From contig NZ_PDJG01000001.1 of NCBI RefSeq assembly GCF_002564005.1, positions 3,457,502-3,521,501 on the forward strand: a DNA stretch of 64,000 bases, written 5' to 3'. The stretch is from Sanguibacter antarcticus. GTDB taxonomy: Bacteria; Actinomycetota; Actinomycetes; Actinomycetales; Cellulomonadaceae. Positions 20,343 through 31,082 of this stretch are shown here, in pieces. The translations under genes were made by a program, and so were the position numbers. Each line of letters opens with the position of its first letter. The stretch's first letter is position 1. The notes under the pieces were generated by a model, which was not told the DNA's origin, made no database searches, and saw only the letters and a list, made by a program, of their open reading frames with translations.

Positions 20343-20948
20343 GTGAGCAAGCGGAGCAGCACATACCCACCCGACGAGTTCGACGACGTCGACGGCGACG
20401 GAGTCCCTGCGGGAGTCCACCGCGCGCCCCGGTCCAGATGGGCCCGCGCCTGGCCTTACGTGATCGTGGTGCTCGGGTGCTCGCTCCTGGCTGTCGGCAT
20501 CGTGTACTCGGTGTCCAACTCTGACGACACCCCGACAGCGACAGCGACAGCTGCGCCGACGTCGAGCGAGACGACCGATCCCGACGCCACCGCGTCGGAC
20601 ACTCCCGCCGAAGAGGCGCCTGCGACCGAGACACCGGTGGAGCCGACGGAGGAACCGACCGACGACGCCACAGACACCAGCACACCTGTGCGTGTCCTCA
20701 ACAGCACCGGTATCGCGGGTCTCGCGGCGAGCGCCGCCAGCGACCTCGAGGCCGAGGGCTGGACGGACATCACCGCGGCCACCTACGAGGGCACCCCCGT
20801 CGACGACTCGGTCGTGTACTACAAGACGACCGACGACCAGGCTGAGGCCACCGAGGTCGCGCGCATCCTCGGGATCCCGACCGTCTACGAGGCTCCCTCG
20901 CTCGTCGGTCCGGTCTCTGCGGTGCTGGCGGGCGACTACGGTCAGTGA
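20343..20948 (+). CDS. LytR_C domain membrane protein
   Basis: Protein of 201 residues: a cytoplasmic N-terminus of about 37 residues, one membrane segment (AWPYVIVVLGCSLLAVGIVYSV), a Thr/Pro/Glu-rich linker (about 60-110) and an external LytR C-terminal domain (TPVRVLNSTGIAGLAASAASDLEAEGW). This domain also occurs in cell-wall ligases of the LytR-CpsA-Psr family, but the catalytic domain is absent here. A cell-envelope role is inferred. It starts with GTG, and its stop overlaps the next gene (GTGA). Confidence 0.85.
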   Translation: MSKRSSTYPPDEFDDVDGDGVPAGVHRAPRSRWARAWPYVIVVLGCSLLAVGIVYSVSNSDDTPTATATAAPTSSETTDPDATASDTPAEEAPATETPVEPTEEPTDDATDTSTPVRVLNSTGIAGLAASAASDLEAEGWTDITAATYEGTPVDDSVVYYKTTDDQAEATEVARILGIPTVYEAPSLVGPVSAVLAGDYGQ

Positions 20949-22417
20949 CCGTGGCGGACGTCGTCGTCGTCGGATCAGGGCCTAACGGGCTCTCCGCCGC
21001 GGTGACCCTCGCCCGCGCGGGACTCCGCGTCCTCGTTCTCGAGGCGCAGACGACCGCTGGGGGAGGCGCGCGGACCACGAGCCTCGGCCTTGCCGAGGGA
21101 GTGGTCCACGACATCTGCTCTGCGGTCCACCCGATGGGGGTCGCCTCGCCGTTCTTCCGCGAGTTCGACCTCGGTGCGCGCGGCGTCGAGCTGCTGCACC
21201 CGGAGGCGTCCTACGCCCAGCCTCTCGACGGCGGGCGCGCAGGCGTCGCGTACCAGGACATCGAGCGCACCGTGCACGGTCTCGGGGCGGACGGTGCAGC
21301 GTGGCGCTCCCTCCTCGGCCCGCTGGCCGACGCTCAGGACGCTGTCCTCGCTCTCGCGCTCGGTGACAAGCGCAGCGTCCCGCCCGAGGTCGTCCACGGT
21401 CTCGGCGGAGCGGCGCGCTTCGCGCTCGCTGTGCTCGAGCAGGGGACGCCGCTGTGGGATGCACGCTTCCGCGGGGAGGTCGCCCCAGCCCTGCTCACCG
21501 GTGTCGCTGCCCACGCGATCACGCGCGTGCCGTCGCTCGCGGCGGCCGGCACGGCGCTCCTGCTCGGGTCCCTCGCGCACTCGTCTGGATGGCCGATCCC
21601 GCGAGGCGGGTCGGGTGCCATCGTGGACGCCATGGTCACGGACCTTCTCGCGCACGGCGGCGAGATCCGCACCGGCACGCCGGTCCGGAGCCGGCGCGAC
21701 CTCCCACCGGCCCGCGCCTACGTGTTCGACACGAGCCCCCGGACGGCTGCCGACGTGCTCCACGGGAGCCTCAGCCCACGGGCGGAGCGGATGCTGCGGC
21801 GCTTTCGCTACGGCAACGCGGCCGCCAAGGTCGACTTCGTCCTCGACGGCCCCGTGCCCTGGGCCAACGCAGAGGTCGCCCGCGCCGGCACGGTGCACGT
21901 CGGCGGGAGCCGTGCGGACATGGCGCGTGCCGAGGCGGACGTCGCGCGGGGTGTGCACGCGGCTCGCCCCATGGTGCTGCTGAGCGACCCGTCGGTGGTC
22001 GACGAGGGGCGGATCGTCGGCGGGCTCCGGCCGCTGTGGACGTATGCCCACGTCCCGGCGGGCTCCACCGTCGACCCGACCGAGACGGTCACTTCGCAGA
22101 TCGAACGGTTCGCGCCGGGGTTCCGGGACGTCGTCGTCGCGTCGCGCGGCGTGCCGGCTGCGCGGATGAGCGACCACGACGCGAACTACGTCGGCGGCGA
22201 CATCGCCTCGGGCGCCGTGACGATGTGGCAGATGGTCGCGCGGCCCACGCCGCGTCTCGACCCGTACCGGACGGGTGTCCCGGGCGCCTACCTCTGCTCG
22301 TCCTCGACCCCGCCCGGGCCTGGTGTGCACGGCCTTAGCGGTTGGTACGCCGCAGGGCGCGTCCTGCGCGACCGCTTCGGGATCCGTGCGCTGCCCAGCC
22401 TTGCTCCAGGCGCCTGA
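20945..22417 (+). CDS. FAD-dependent oxidoreductase, phytoene-desaturase-like
   Basis: Flavoprotein of 490 residues. The N-terminal Rossmann motif VVVGSGPNGLSAAVTLARAG and the acidic end of the second strand (VLVLEAQTTAGGGART) bind FAD. The C-terminal part ends in SSSTPPGPGVHGLSGWYAAGRVLRD, typical of the NAD(P)/FAD amine-oxidase/carotenoid-desaturase superfamily. No carotenoid genes are nearby, so pathway assignment is not justified. Start GTG at 20945 overlaps the LytR_C gene stop. Confidence 0.85.
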   Translation: MTVADVVVVGSGPNGLSAAVTLARAGLRVLVLEAQTTAGGGARTTSLGLAEGVVHDICSAVHPMGVASPFFREFDLGARGVELLHPEASYAQPLDGGRAGVAYQDIERTVHGLGADGAAWRSLLGPLADAQDAVLALALGDKRSVPPEVVHGLGGAARFALAVLEQGTPLWDARFRGEVAPALLTGVAAHAITRVPSLAAAGTALLLGSLAHSSGWPIPRGGSGAIVDAMVTDLLAHGGEIRTGTPVRSRRDLPPARAYVFDTSPRTAADVLHGSLSPRAERMLRRFRYGNAAAKVDFVLDGPVPWANAEVARAGTVHVGGSRADMARAEADVARGVHAARPMVLLSDPSVVDEGRIVGGLRPLWTYAHVPAGSTVDPTETVTSQIERFAPGFRDVVVASRGVPAARMSDHDANYVGGDIASGAVTMWQMVARPTPRLDPYRTGVPGAYLCSSSTPPGPGVHGLSGWYAAGRVLRDRFGIRALPSLAPGA

Positions 22418-24343
<1,926 letters not shown>

Positions 24344-24358
24344 TCCGCTAGCACCTGC

Positions 24359-24409
24359 ACAGAAGAGCTGGCCTGTCCCGGAACGTTCGGGGCAGGCCAG
24401 CTCTTCTGT
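24359..24409. terminator. Long hairpin terminator between groEL and lacI-type gene
   Basis: Arms 24359-24375 and 24393-24409 (17 bases) pair perfectly, with an inner CCCG/CGGG extension around the loop. It lies between convergent genes and can end transcription from both sides. Confidence 0.85.
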
Positions 24410-24466
24410 GTCTCGACGGTCTGCTGTGCCTGGCCGGGTGGCTGTGCCTGGCCGGTCTGTCTGCTG

Positions 24467-25486
24467 CTAGGCCGAGCCGCGCCAGACGACCGGGGTGTCG
24501 AGCAGGACGCCGCCCGCCGGGGGCGTCTCGCCGTGCAGCTGGCTGAGCACGGATGCTGCGGCCGCCGCGCCGAGGCCCTGTGCGGGCTGGTGGACGGTCG
24601 ACAGCTGGGGTTTGGTGCGCAGTGCCCACGTGCTGTCGTCGAATCCCACGATGCCGACGTCCTGGGGGATCGAGCGGCCTGCTGAGCGCAGCGCGTTCAT
24701 CGCGCCCGCGGCGACGGCGTCGGAGGCTGCGAACACCCCGTCGATCTGTGGCTCGCGTCGGAGCAGCTCTTGCATGGCGGTCACGCCGGAGGCGAACTCG
24801 TAGAGCGGCACCGCTTCCACGAGGTTCGCGTCGAACCGGTCGCCGAGCGCGTCCCGGAAACCGGCGAGCCGGTCGGCTCCTGAGTCGCGGTCGAGAGCCG
24901 CGGCGATCATCCCGATCCGTGACCGTCCGGTCGCGACGAGCCGTTCGGTGATGGCTCGTGCCGAGGCGCGGTTGTCGATGCCGACGAACGCCATCTGGGT
25001 GACGTCTGGAGGATGCCCGACGAAGGTGGCCGGCAGCCCGATCTTCTCGATGACCCGGGTGATCGGGTCGTGGGTACGGGCCGAGACCATGATCACGCCG
25101 TCGGCGTAGCTGCCGCTCAGGTAGCGCGAGACGCGTTCGGTGTCTCGCTCGGAGTCCACGATGAGCAGCACCATCTGGTAGTCCGCGGCGGAGAGCGCGG
25201 CGTTGGCACCGAGCATGATGGCGCCGATGTTGGGGTCCTCGGCGAAGAGCGACGCGGGCTCGTGCACGACGAGCGCCACCGCCTGCGAGCGCTGCATCAC
25301 GAGGTTGCGTGCTGCGACGTTCGGGCGGTACCCGACCTTGCTGATGGCCGCCTTGATCGCGGCCTCTGCCTCGGAGGACACGTATCGCTCACCGTTGATG
25401 ACGCGGCTGACCGTGCCGCGGGAGACACCGGCTTCACGAGCCACGTCGATGATCGTTGCGCGCTTCTGACGTGGCGGATCGGTGGA
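24467..25486 (-). CDS. LacI-family repressor of the galactoside locus
   Basis: DNA-binding repressor of 339 residues. The helix-turn-helix and hinge are at residues 11-45 (TIIDVAREAGVSRGTVSRVINGERYVS), and a periplasmic-binding-protein-like ligand domain follows (VGIDNRASARAITERLVATGR, DGVFAASDAVAAGAMNAL, VGIVGFDDSTWA). GTG at 25486 is chosen because the only earlier in-frame start is a TTG inside the operator region. It is divergent from the beta-galactosidase operon, and two palindromes lie in the shared control region, so it probably represses that operon until a galactoside binds. Confidence 0.88.
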   Translation of the reverse strand, partial: STDPPRQKRATIIDVAREAGVSRGTVSRVINGERYVSSEAEAAIKAAISKVGYRPNVAARNLVMQRSQAVALVVHEPASLFAEDPNIGAIMLGANAALSAADYQMVLLIVDSERDTERVSRYLSGSYADGVIMVSARTHDPITRVIEKIGLPATFVGHPPDVTQMAFVGIDNRASARAITERLVATGRSRIGMIAAALDRDSGADRLAGFRDALGDRFDANLVEAVPLYEFASGVTAMQELLRREPQIDGVFAASDAVAAGAMNALRSAGRSIPQDVGIVGFDDSTWALRTKPQLSTVHQPAQGLGAAAAASVLSQLHGETPPAGGVLLDTPVVWRGSA

Positions 25487-25542
25487 CACGGGACCACTGT
25501 AACCGAGCGTGTGCTTGACACCGAGCAAATGTGCGACCTAGT

Positions 25543-25558
25543 GTGTGCACGTTCCCAG
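25543..25558. promoter_or_regulatory. Putative LacI-type operator 1
   Basis: GTGTGCACGTTCCCAG shares 14 of 16 bases with operator 2 and has the same central ACGT. It lies in the divergent region between the repressor and beta-galactosidase genes. Confidence 0.55.
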
Positions 25559-25588
25559 ATCCTCAGTGCCGAGCGGTCATTGATGAAT

Positions 25589-25604
25589 CTGTGCACGTTC
25601 ACAG
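25589..25604. promoter_or_regulatory. Putative LacI-type operator 2
   Basis: CTGTGCACGTTCACAG is a 16-base palindrome with one mismatched pair around a central ACGT, close to known actinobacterial LacI-family operators. It lies 4 bases before the ATG at 25609. Its centre is 46 bases from operator 1. Confidence 0.65.
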
Positions 25605-25608
25605 ACAG

Positions 25609-27648
25609 ATGGGAAGAGCCTTGACCTCGCCAGCGACACCCCCGAGCCGGCGCCCCGTGTTCACTCACGACGGCATCGCCTTCGGCTGCGACTACAACCC
25701 CGAGCAATGGAGCCGTGAGGTCTGGAACGACGACGTCCGGCTCATGCGCGAGGCTGGAGTCGACCTCGTCGCGATCAACATCTTCGGCTGGTCCCACATC
25801 GAGCCGCGCGACGGTGTCTACGACTTCGAGGGGCTCGACGCCATCATCGAGCTCCTTCACGCGAACGGCATCCGGGTCAACCTCGGAACAGGAACGGCAT
25901 CCACGCCGCCGTGGCTCACGCACCAGCACCCCGAGATCCTCCCGATCATGGCCGACGGCACCACCCGCTACCCGGGCGGTCGCCAGGCCTGGTGCCCCAG
26001 CTCGCCCGTCTTCCGCGAACGAGCGCTCCGGCTCGTCGACAAGGTCGCCGAGCGGTACGGCTCGCACCCCGCGGTGGCGATCTGGCACGTCTCGAACGAG
26101 CTCGGCTGCCACAACGCCCTGTGCTACAACGACGAGACCGCAGCCGCGTTCCGGCTCTGGTTGCAGCGGCGCTACGCGACCATCGCCGACCTCAACGCCG
26201 CCTGGGGCACGTCCTTCTGGAGCCAGCGCTACAGCACGTTCGAGGAGATCCTCCCGCCGATGCTCACGGTGTCGACGTCGAACCCGAGCCAGCTCGTCGA
26301 CTTCCACCGCTTCAGCTCTGACGAGCTGCTCGACCACTACCGCAGCGAGTACGCCGCCCTGCGCCGGCACAGCACCATCCCGATCACGACGAACTTCATG
26401 GTGACCGCCCACATCAAGAACCTGGACTACTGGTCCTGGGCCCCTGAGATGGACATCGTCGCCAACGACCACTACCTCGACAACCGCCTGGCAGACCCGA
26501 CCGCCGAGCTGTCGTTCTCCGACGACCTCACCCGAGGCCTGGCTCAGGGCGCCCCGTGGATCCTCATGGAGCACTCCACGAGCGCCGTGAACTGGCAGCC
26601 GCTCAACCGGGCGAAGCAGCCGGGGGAGATGACGCGCAACTCGCTCACCCACGTCGCACGCGGCGCTGACGGTGTCTGCTTCTTCCAGTGGCGTGCCTCC
26701 CTGCAGGGGTCGGAGAAGTTCCACTCCGCGCTGGTGCCGCACGCAGGGACCGACACCGACCTCTGGCGCGAGGTCGTCGAGCTCGGCGCGACCCTCGACC
26801 GTCTCGACGAGGTCGCCGGCAGCCGGGTCGTCGCCGACGTCGCCATCGTGTTCAGCTGGGAGTCGTGGTGGAGCGCCGACGGCGAGTCCCGTCCGTCTCA
26901 GAGCGTCGACTACCTCCAGCAGGTGCACGCCGCCCACGGCGCCCTGCGCGAGCTCGGCATCACCACGGACGTCGTCGCTCCCGGCGCGGACCTCAGCGGC
27001 TACCGCCTGGTCGTCGTGCCCGGCCTGTACATGGTCACGGACGCGGACGCCGCGGTCATCAACGACTACGTCGCGTCGGGCGGTCACGCTCTCGTCACGT
27101 TCTTCAGCGGCATCGTCGACGAAGACGACCGGGTGCGTCCTGGCGGCTACCCGGGCGCGTTCCGCGAGATGCTCGGCATCACGGTCGAAGAGTTCGTGCC
27201 GCTGGCCCCCGCAGAGCGGGTCACCCTGAGCACGGGCGCGACGGCGAGACTCTGGACGGAGCGCCTGCGCTCGGCCGGTGCCGATGTCCTCGCCCGGTAC
27301 GTCGACGGCCCGCTGCCCGGTTCCCCGGCCCACACCAAGCACGTGTTCGGCCAAGGGGTCGGCTGCTACCTGGCCACGGTCCTCGACCGTGACGACCTGA
27401 AGAACGTGCTGCGCACGCTGGCAGCAGACGCGGGCGTCGTCCCGATCGGCCCTGACCTGGGGGGCTCGGTCGAGGTCGTCCGTCGGGCGTCCGCGCAAGC
27501 GTCCTACCTGTTCATCGTCAACCACTCGGCCGATCCGGTCGATATCCCTGTCAGGGGAACCGAGCTCGTCACCGGATCGATCGTCCGTGACAGCGTGCTC
27601 GTACCCGCGGGTGCCGTCCGCGTCGTGAAAGAGGAGAACGCAGCATGA
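25609..27648 (+). CDS. Beta-galactosidase, glycoside hydrolase family 42
   Basis: Cytoplasmic enzyme that releases galactose from beta-galactosides, about 679 residues, normal for GH42. The N-terminus has GCDYNPEQWSREVWNDDVRLM, the acid/base Glu is in WHVSNELGCHN (about residue 165), and the nucleophile Glu is in LMEHSTSAVNW. A trimerisation domain and a beta-sheet C-terminal domain follow. No signal peptide is present. The start is uncertain: ATG at 25609 has no ribosome binding site, and a TTG at 25621 follows GGGAAGAG too closely. It is coupled to the permease gene by an ATGA overlap. Confidence 0.93.
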   Translation: MGRALTSPATPPSRRPVFTHDGIAFGCDYNPEQWSREVWNDDVRLMREAGVDLVAINIFGWSHIEPRDGVYDFEGLDAIIELLHANGIRVNLGTGTASTPPWLTHQHPEILPIMADGTTRYPGGRQAWCPSSPVFRERALRLVDKVAERYGSHPAVAIWHVSNELGCHNALCYNDETAAAFRLWLQRRYATIADLNAAWGTSFWSQRYSTFEEILPPMLTVSTSNPSQLVDFHRFSSDELLDHYRSEYAALRRHSTIPITTNFMVTAHIKNLDYWSWAPEMDIVANDHYLDNRLADPTAELSFSDDLTRGLAQGAPWILMEHSTSAVNWQPLNRAKQPGEMTRNSLTHVARGADGVCFFQWRASLQGSEKFHSALVPHAGTDTDLWREVVELGATLDRLDEVAGSRVVADVAIVFSWESWWSADGESRPSQSVDYLQQVHAAHGALRELGITTDVVAPGADLSGYRLVVVPGLYMVTDADAAVINDYVASGGHALVTFFSGIVDEDDRVRPGGYPGAFREMLGITVEEFVPLAPAERVTLSTGATARLWTERLRSAGADVLARYVDGPLPGSPAHTKHVFGQGVGCYLATVLDRDDLKNVLRTLAADAGVVPIGPDLGGSVEVVRRASAQASYLFIVNHSADPVDIPVRGTELVTGSIVRDSVLVPAGAVRVVKEENAA

Positions 27649-28586
27649 CTGCAGAGCACACCGCGAGCGTGACCGCCGCGCCTCGACAGGGCCGGGCGAC
27701 GATGCCCAAGGTCCCGAGGCGGCGGATCCCGCACAAGAAGGCGATCGCGACCTTCGTCCTGCCGTTCGGCGTCCTGTTCACGCTGTTCTACCTGGCGCCG
27801 ATCGGCTACGCCGTCTACCAGTCGATGCTCGTGATCGAGCGTGACGGGACGTTCGGCCAGGCGAAGGAGGTGTTCGGCGGTCTCACCCAGTACGTCGCGG
27901 TGTTCAACAACGGCCCGTTCTGGACCTCCATCGGGCGCGTCCTGACGTTCGGCATCGTGCAGGTGCCGGTGATGCTCGGCGTCGCGCTGCTCCTGGCGCT
28001 GCTGCTCGACTCGCCGCTGGTGAAAGGCAAGAAGTTCTTCCGCCTCGCTTTCTTCGTGCCCTACGCCGTGCCGGGAGTCATCGCCGCGATCATGTGGGGA
28101 TTCCTCTACTCGCCGAACCTCTCGCCGTTCACAGCACTCACCTCGAACATCAACTTCCTCTCCGCGGACCTCGTCCTGTGGGCGATGGCGAACGTCGTCA
28201 CCTGGGTCTACGTCGGGTACAACATGCTCATCATCTACTCGGCGCTGCTGGCGATCCCGACCGACATCTACGAGGCCGCCACGCTCGACGGCGCCGGACA
28301 GATGCGCATCACCTGGTCGATCAAGATCCCGCTCATCATCCCGGCGCTGACGCTCACCGCGATCTTCTCGGTCATCGGGACGCTGCAGCTGCTCGCCGAG
28401 CCCCAGGTGTTCCGGACGTTCAGCTCCGCTGTCACGAGCACGTACACGCCGAACCTCGCCGTGTACTCGACGTCGGCAGTCCCCAACTTCAGCCTGGCCG
28501 CGGCCATGTCCGTGGTGCTCGCGCTCGCTACCTTCGCCCTGTCCTTCACCATCCTCAAGTTCACCCAGCGAAAGGCCGACCAGTGA
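27645..28586 (+). CDS. Sugar ABC transporter permease, MalF/LacF type
   Basis: Membrane subunit of a CUT1 sugar importer, 313 residues, six predicted membrane segments from about residue 34. The EAA loop reads YEAATLDGAGQMRITWSIKIPL. ATG at 27645 overlaps the beta-galactosidase stop and its own stop overlaps the next permease start, so enzyme and importer are co-translated. The substrate is probably a beta-galactoside such as lactose or a galacto-oligosaccharide (inferred from context). Confidence 0.92.
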   Translation: MTAEHTASVTAAPRQGRATMPKVPRRRIPHKKAIATFVLPFGVLFTLFYLAPIGYAVYQSMLVIERDGTFGQAKEVFGGLTQYVAVFNNGPFWTSIGRVLTFGIVQVPVMLGVALLLALLLDSPLVKGKKFFRLAFFVPYAVPGVIAAIMWGFLYSPNLSPFTALTSNINFLSADLVLWAMANVVTWVYVGYNMLIIYSALLAIPTDIYEAATLDGAGQMRITWSIKIPLIIPALTLTAIFSVIGTLQLLAEPQVFRTFSSAVTSTYTPNLAVYSTSAVPNFSLAAAMSVVLALATFALSFTILKFTQRKADQ

Positions 28587-29533
28587 GCACCGCCGCCCAG
28601 TCGTCCCACGCGTCGCCTGCACAGACGCCGGCCGCACCCACGCCCCCGCCGTCGTCGGGCCGATCCTCGAAGCAGCGCACCACGGCTCGGGGCCCGAAGG
28701 AGAGCATGTTCTCCCGGACCGGTGCCATGCTCGTCATGGGCATCTCCGCGGTGTACTTCCTCATCCCGATCTGGTGGCTGCTCGTCGCCTCCACCAAGGA
28801 CCAGTCCCAGTTCACGAACACCAACCCGCTGTGGTTCGCCGACTTCAGCCTGTTCCAGAACATCGCGGACCTCGTCGCCTACCGTGACGGTGTCTTCCTG
28901 CGCTGGATGATGAACTCGGTCCTCTACGCCGGGGGCGGCGCGCTCATCGCGACGCTGCTGGCCGCAGGGTGCGGGTACGCGCTGGCCAAGTACCGGTTCC
29001 CGGGACGGGACCTGCTGTTCAACATCGTGCTCGGCGGCGTCCTCGTGCCGGCCACGGCGCTGGCGCTCCCGCTGTTCCTCATCTTCAGCCAGATCAGCGC
29101 GACGAACACGTTCTGGTCGGTGTTCCTCCCCAGCCTCGTCAGCCCGTTCGGCGTCTACCTCACACGCATCTATGCGGCAGCGAGCGTCCCCGACGAGCTG
29201 CTCGAGGCCGCGAGGCTCGACGGCTCTGGCGAGGTCCGCACCTTCTTCACCGTCTCGGTCAGGCTCATGTTCCCTGCCCTGGTCACGGTCTTCCTCTTCC
29301 AGTTCGTCGCGATCTGGAACAACTTCTTCCTGCCGCTCATCATGCTGCGGGACGAGACCCTCTTTCCTGTCACGCTCGGTCTCTACGCCTGGAACTCTCA
29401 GGTCAACCAGATTCCGGAGCTGCGTGGCTACGTGCTGATCGGAGCGCTCCTGTCGATCATTCCGCTCATCATCACGTTCCTGTTCTTGCAACGTTTTTGG
29501 CGCAACGGCCTGGGGGCGGGCTCCGTCAAGTAA
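28583..29533 (+). CDS. Sugar ABC transporter permease, MalG/LacG type
   Basis: Second permease of the importer, 316 residues. The first 40 residues are a Ser/Pro/Ala-rich cytoplasmic tail; six membrane segments follow. The EAA loop reads LLEAARLDGSGEVRTFFTVSV. It starts with GTG at 28583, overlapping the MalF-type stop. It is followed by the binding protein and not by an ATPase gene. Confidence 0.92.
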   Translation: MSTAAQSSHASPAQTPAAPTPPPSSGRSSKQRTTARGPKESMFSRTGAMLVMGISAVYFLIPIWWLLVASTKDQSQFTNTNPLWFADFSLFQNIADLVAYRDGVFLRWMMNSVLYAGGGALIATLLAAGCGYALAKYRFPGRDLLFNIVLGGVLVPATALALPLFLIFSQISATNTFWSVFLPSLVSPFGVYLTRIYAAASVPDELLEAARLDGSGEVRTFFTVSVRLMFPALVTVFLFQFVAIWNNFFLPLIMLRDETLFPVTLGLYAWNSQVNQIPELRGYVLIGALLSIIPLIITFLFLQRFWRNGLGAGSVK

Positions 29534-29644
29534 CGCGCTCGACCGTTCGACCACGAACGGTGTCTCAACCTGCGTCGTCCGTCGAGACGCACCACCCCGC
29601 ACCATCCCCCGGTGCACTACCGCACCACCCACTAGAGGAGAATC

Positions 29645-30970
29645 ATGCAGCTCAAGACACGAGCGGTCACCGTCGCCCTGCTCTCCAGCCTGGCTCTGGC
29701 CGGCTGTGCAAGCTCGGACGAGGCAACCGACAGCACAGACGCTGCCGCCTGCGCCCCGTCAGACGGCGCTGTCTCTCTCACGTTCACGTCGTGGATCCCC
29801 GGGATCGAAGACACCGTCGCGGTGTGGAACGAGAACAACCCTGACATCCAGGTCACGGTGCAGACCGGACCGAACGGCAACGGCGGCACCTACCAGAACT
29901 TCTTCAACCAGCTGAAGGCTGGCAACGCTCCCGACCTCGGCCAGATCGAGTACGACGCGCTGCCGAACTTCCGTGTCCAGGACGGCCTCACCGATCTTGG
30001 AGCGTGCGAGAACGTCATGGCCGCTCAGGACCAGTTCGTGGACTGGACCTGGAACCAGGTCAGCTTCGGTGAAGAAGGTTCGGCGTACGCGGTCCCGCAG
30101 GACTCCGGCCCCACGGCCCTGTTCTACCGCTCGGACCTCTTCGAGGAGAACGGCATCGCTGTCCCGACCACCTGGGCAGAGTTCGCCGACGCAGCGGAGA
30201 AGGTGCGCGCCGCAGGCGGGTACATCACCAACTTCTCGCAGAGCGACATCAACCAGTTCGCCAGCTTCGTCTGGCAGGCTGACGGCAGCTGGTTCCAGAA
30301 CGACGGAGAGAACTGGACGGTCGACCTGACGAGCGACGCCTCGATCACGGTTGCCGACTACTGGCAGGACCTCATCGACCGCGACCTCGTCTCGACGTAC
30401 CCGGCGTGGACGAGCGAGTGGGACAACGCCTACAACTCCGGCGAGGTCTGGGCCTGGAACTCCGCTGTGTGGGGTGCCAACTCCATCGCGAGCGGCGCGC
30501 CGGACACCGCGGGCAACTGGTCCGTGGCTCAGTCCCCGCAGTGGGTGGCTGGCGACACGGCCGCAGGTAACTGGGGCGGATCGTCCACCGCAGTCTTCAG
30601 CAGCTCGGAGCACCCGTACGAGGCTGCAGAGTTCGCTCTCTGGCTGAACACCTCGGACGAGGCGCTCACGATGCTCAACGAGTCGGCCAACATCTACCCG
30701 GCGACCACGGCCGGTCTGGAGCTGCCGGTGCTCAAGGAGGGCGTCGAGTTCTACGGCGACCAGGCGATCTACGACGTGTTCGCGGCCGCTTCCGCCGAGG
30801 TCAACCCTGACTTCACGTGGGGACCGACCATGACGCAGACGTACAACGACGTCTCTGACGGCTTCAAGGCTGCCGTCTCGGGAACGGGCACCCTCGCTGA
30901 GGCGCTCGAGGCCGGCCAGGCGTCGACGATCGAGGCGCTCAAGGCACAGTCAATCCCCGTCAACGAGTAG
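29645..30970 (+). CDS. Extracellular sugar-binding lipoprotein
   Basis: Solute-binding protein of the importer, 441 residues. A signal peptide ends in the lipobox LALAGC with lipidated Cys21, so it is anchored on the outer face of the membrane. The mature part is rich in Trp and aromatic residues (FTSWIPGIEDTVAVWNENNP, WQADGSWFQND, WAWNSAVWG), usual for oligosaccharide binding in the MalE-like cluster. AGAGGAGAA precedes the ATG. It is the last gene before the hairpin at 31007. Confidence 0.92.
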   Translation: MQLKTRAVTVALLSSLALAGCASSDEATDSTDAAACAPSDGAVSLTFTSWIPGIEDTVAVWNENNPDIQVTVQTGPNGNGGTYQNFFNQLKAGNAPDLGQIEYDALPNFRVQDGLTDLGACENVMAAQDQFVDWTWNQVSFGEEGSAYAVPQDSGPTALFYRSDLFEENGIAVPTTWAEFADAAEKVRAAGGYITNFSQSDINQFASFVWQADGSWFQNDGENWTVDLTSDASITVADYWQDLIDRDLVSTYPAWTSEWDNAYNSGEVWAWNSAVWGANSIASGAPDTAGNWSVAQSPQWVAGDTAAGNWGGSSTAVFSSSEHPYEAAEFALWLNTSDEALTMLNESANIYPATTAGLELPVLKEGVEFYGDQAIYDVFAAASAEVNPDFTWGPTMTQTYNDVSDGFKAAVSGTGTLAEALEAGQASTIEALKAQSIPVNE

Positions 30971-31006
30971 CTGACACGTAGGTCGTCATCTATGTAGCTC
31001 ATCACC

Positions 31007-31045
31007 ACAGTGCCGCGGTCATCGTCTTGATGGCCGCGGCACTGT
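31007..31045 (+). terminator. Hairpin terminator after the galactoside operon
   Basis: Arms 31007-31018 and 31034-31045 pair perfectly, with an inner CATC/GATG extension. It separates the importer operon from the alpha-glucosidase gene. Confidence 0.75.
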
Positions 31046-31082
31046 CGTGTGTGGTGGCGCCCACGGTGGGAGGATCGATGAC

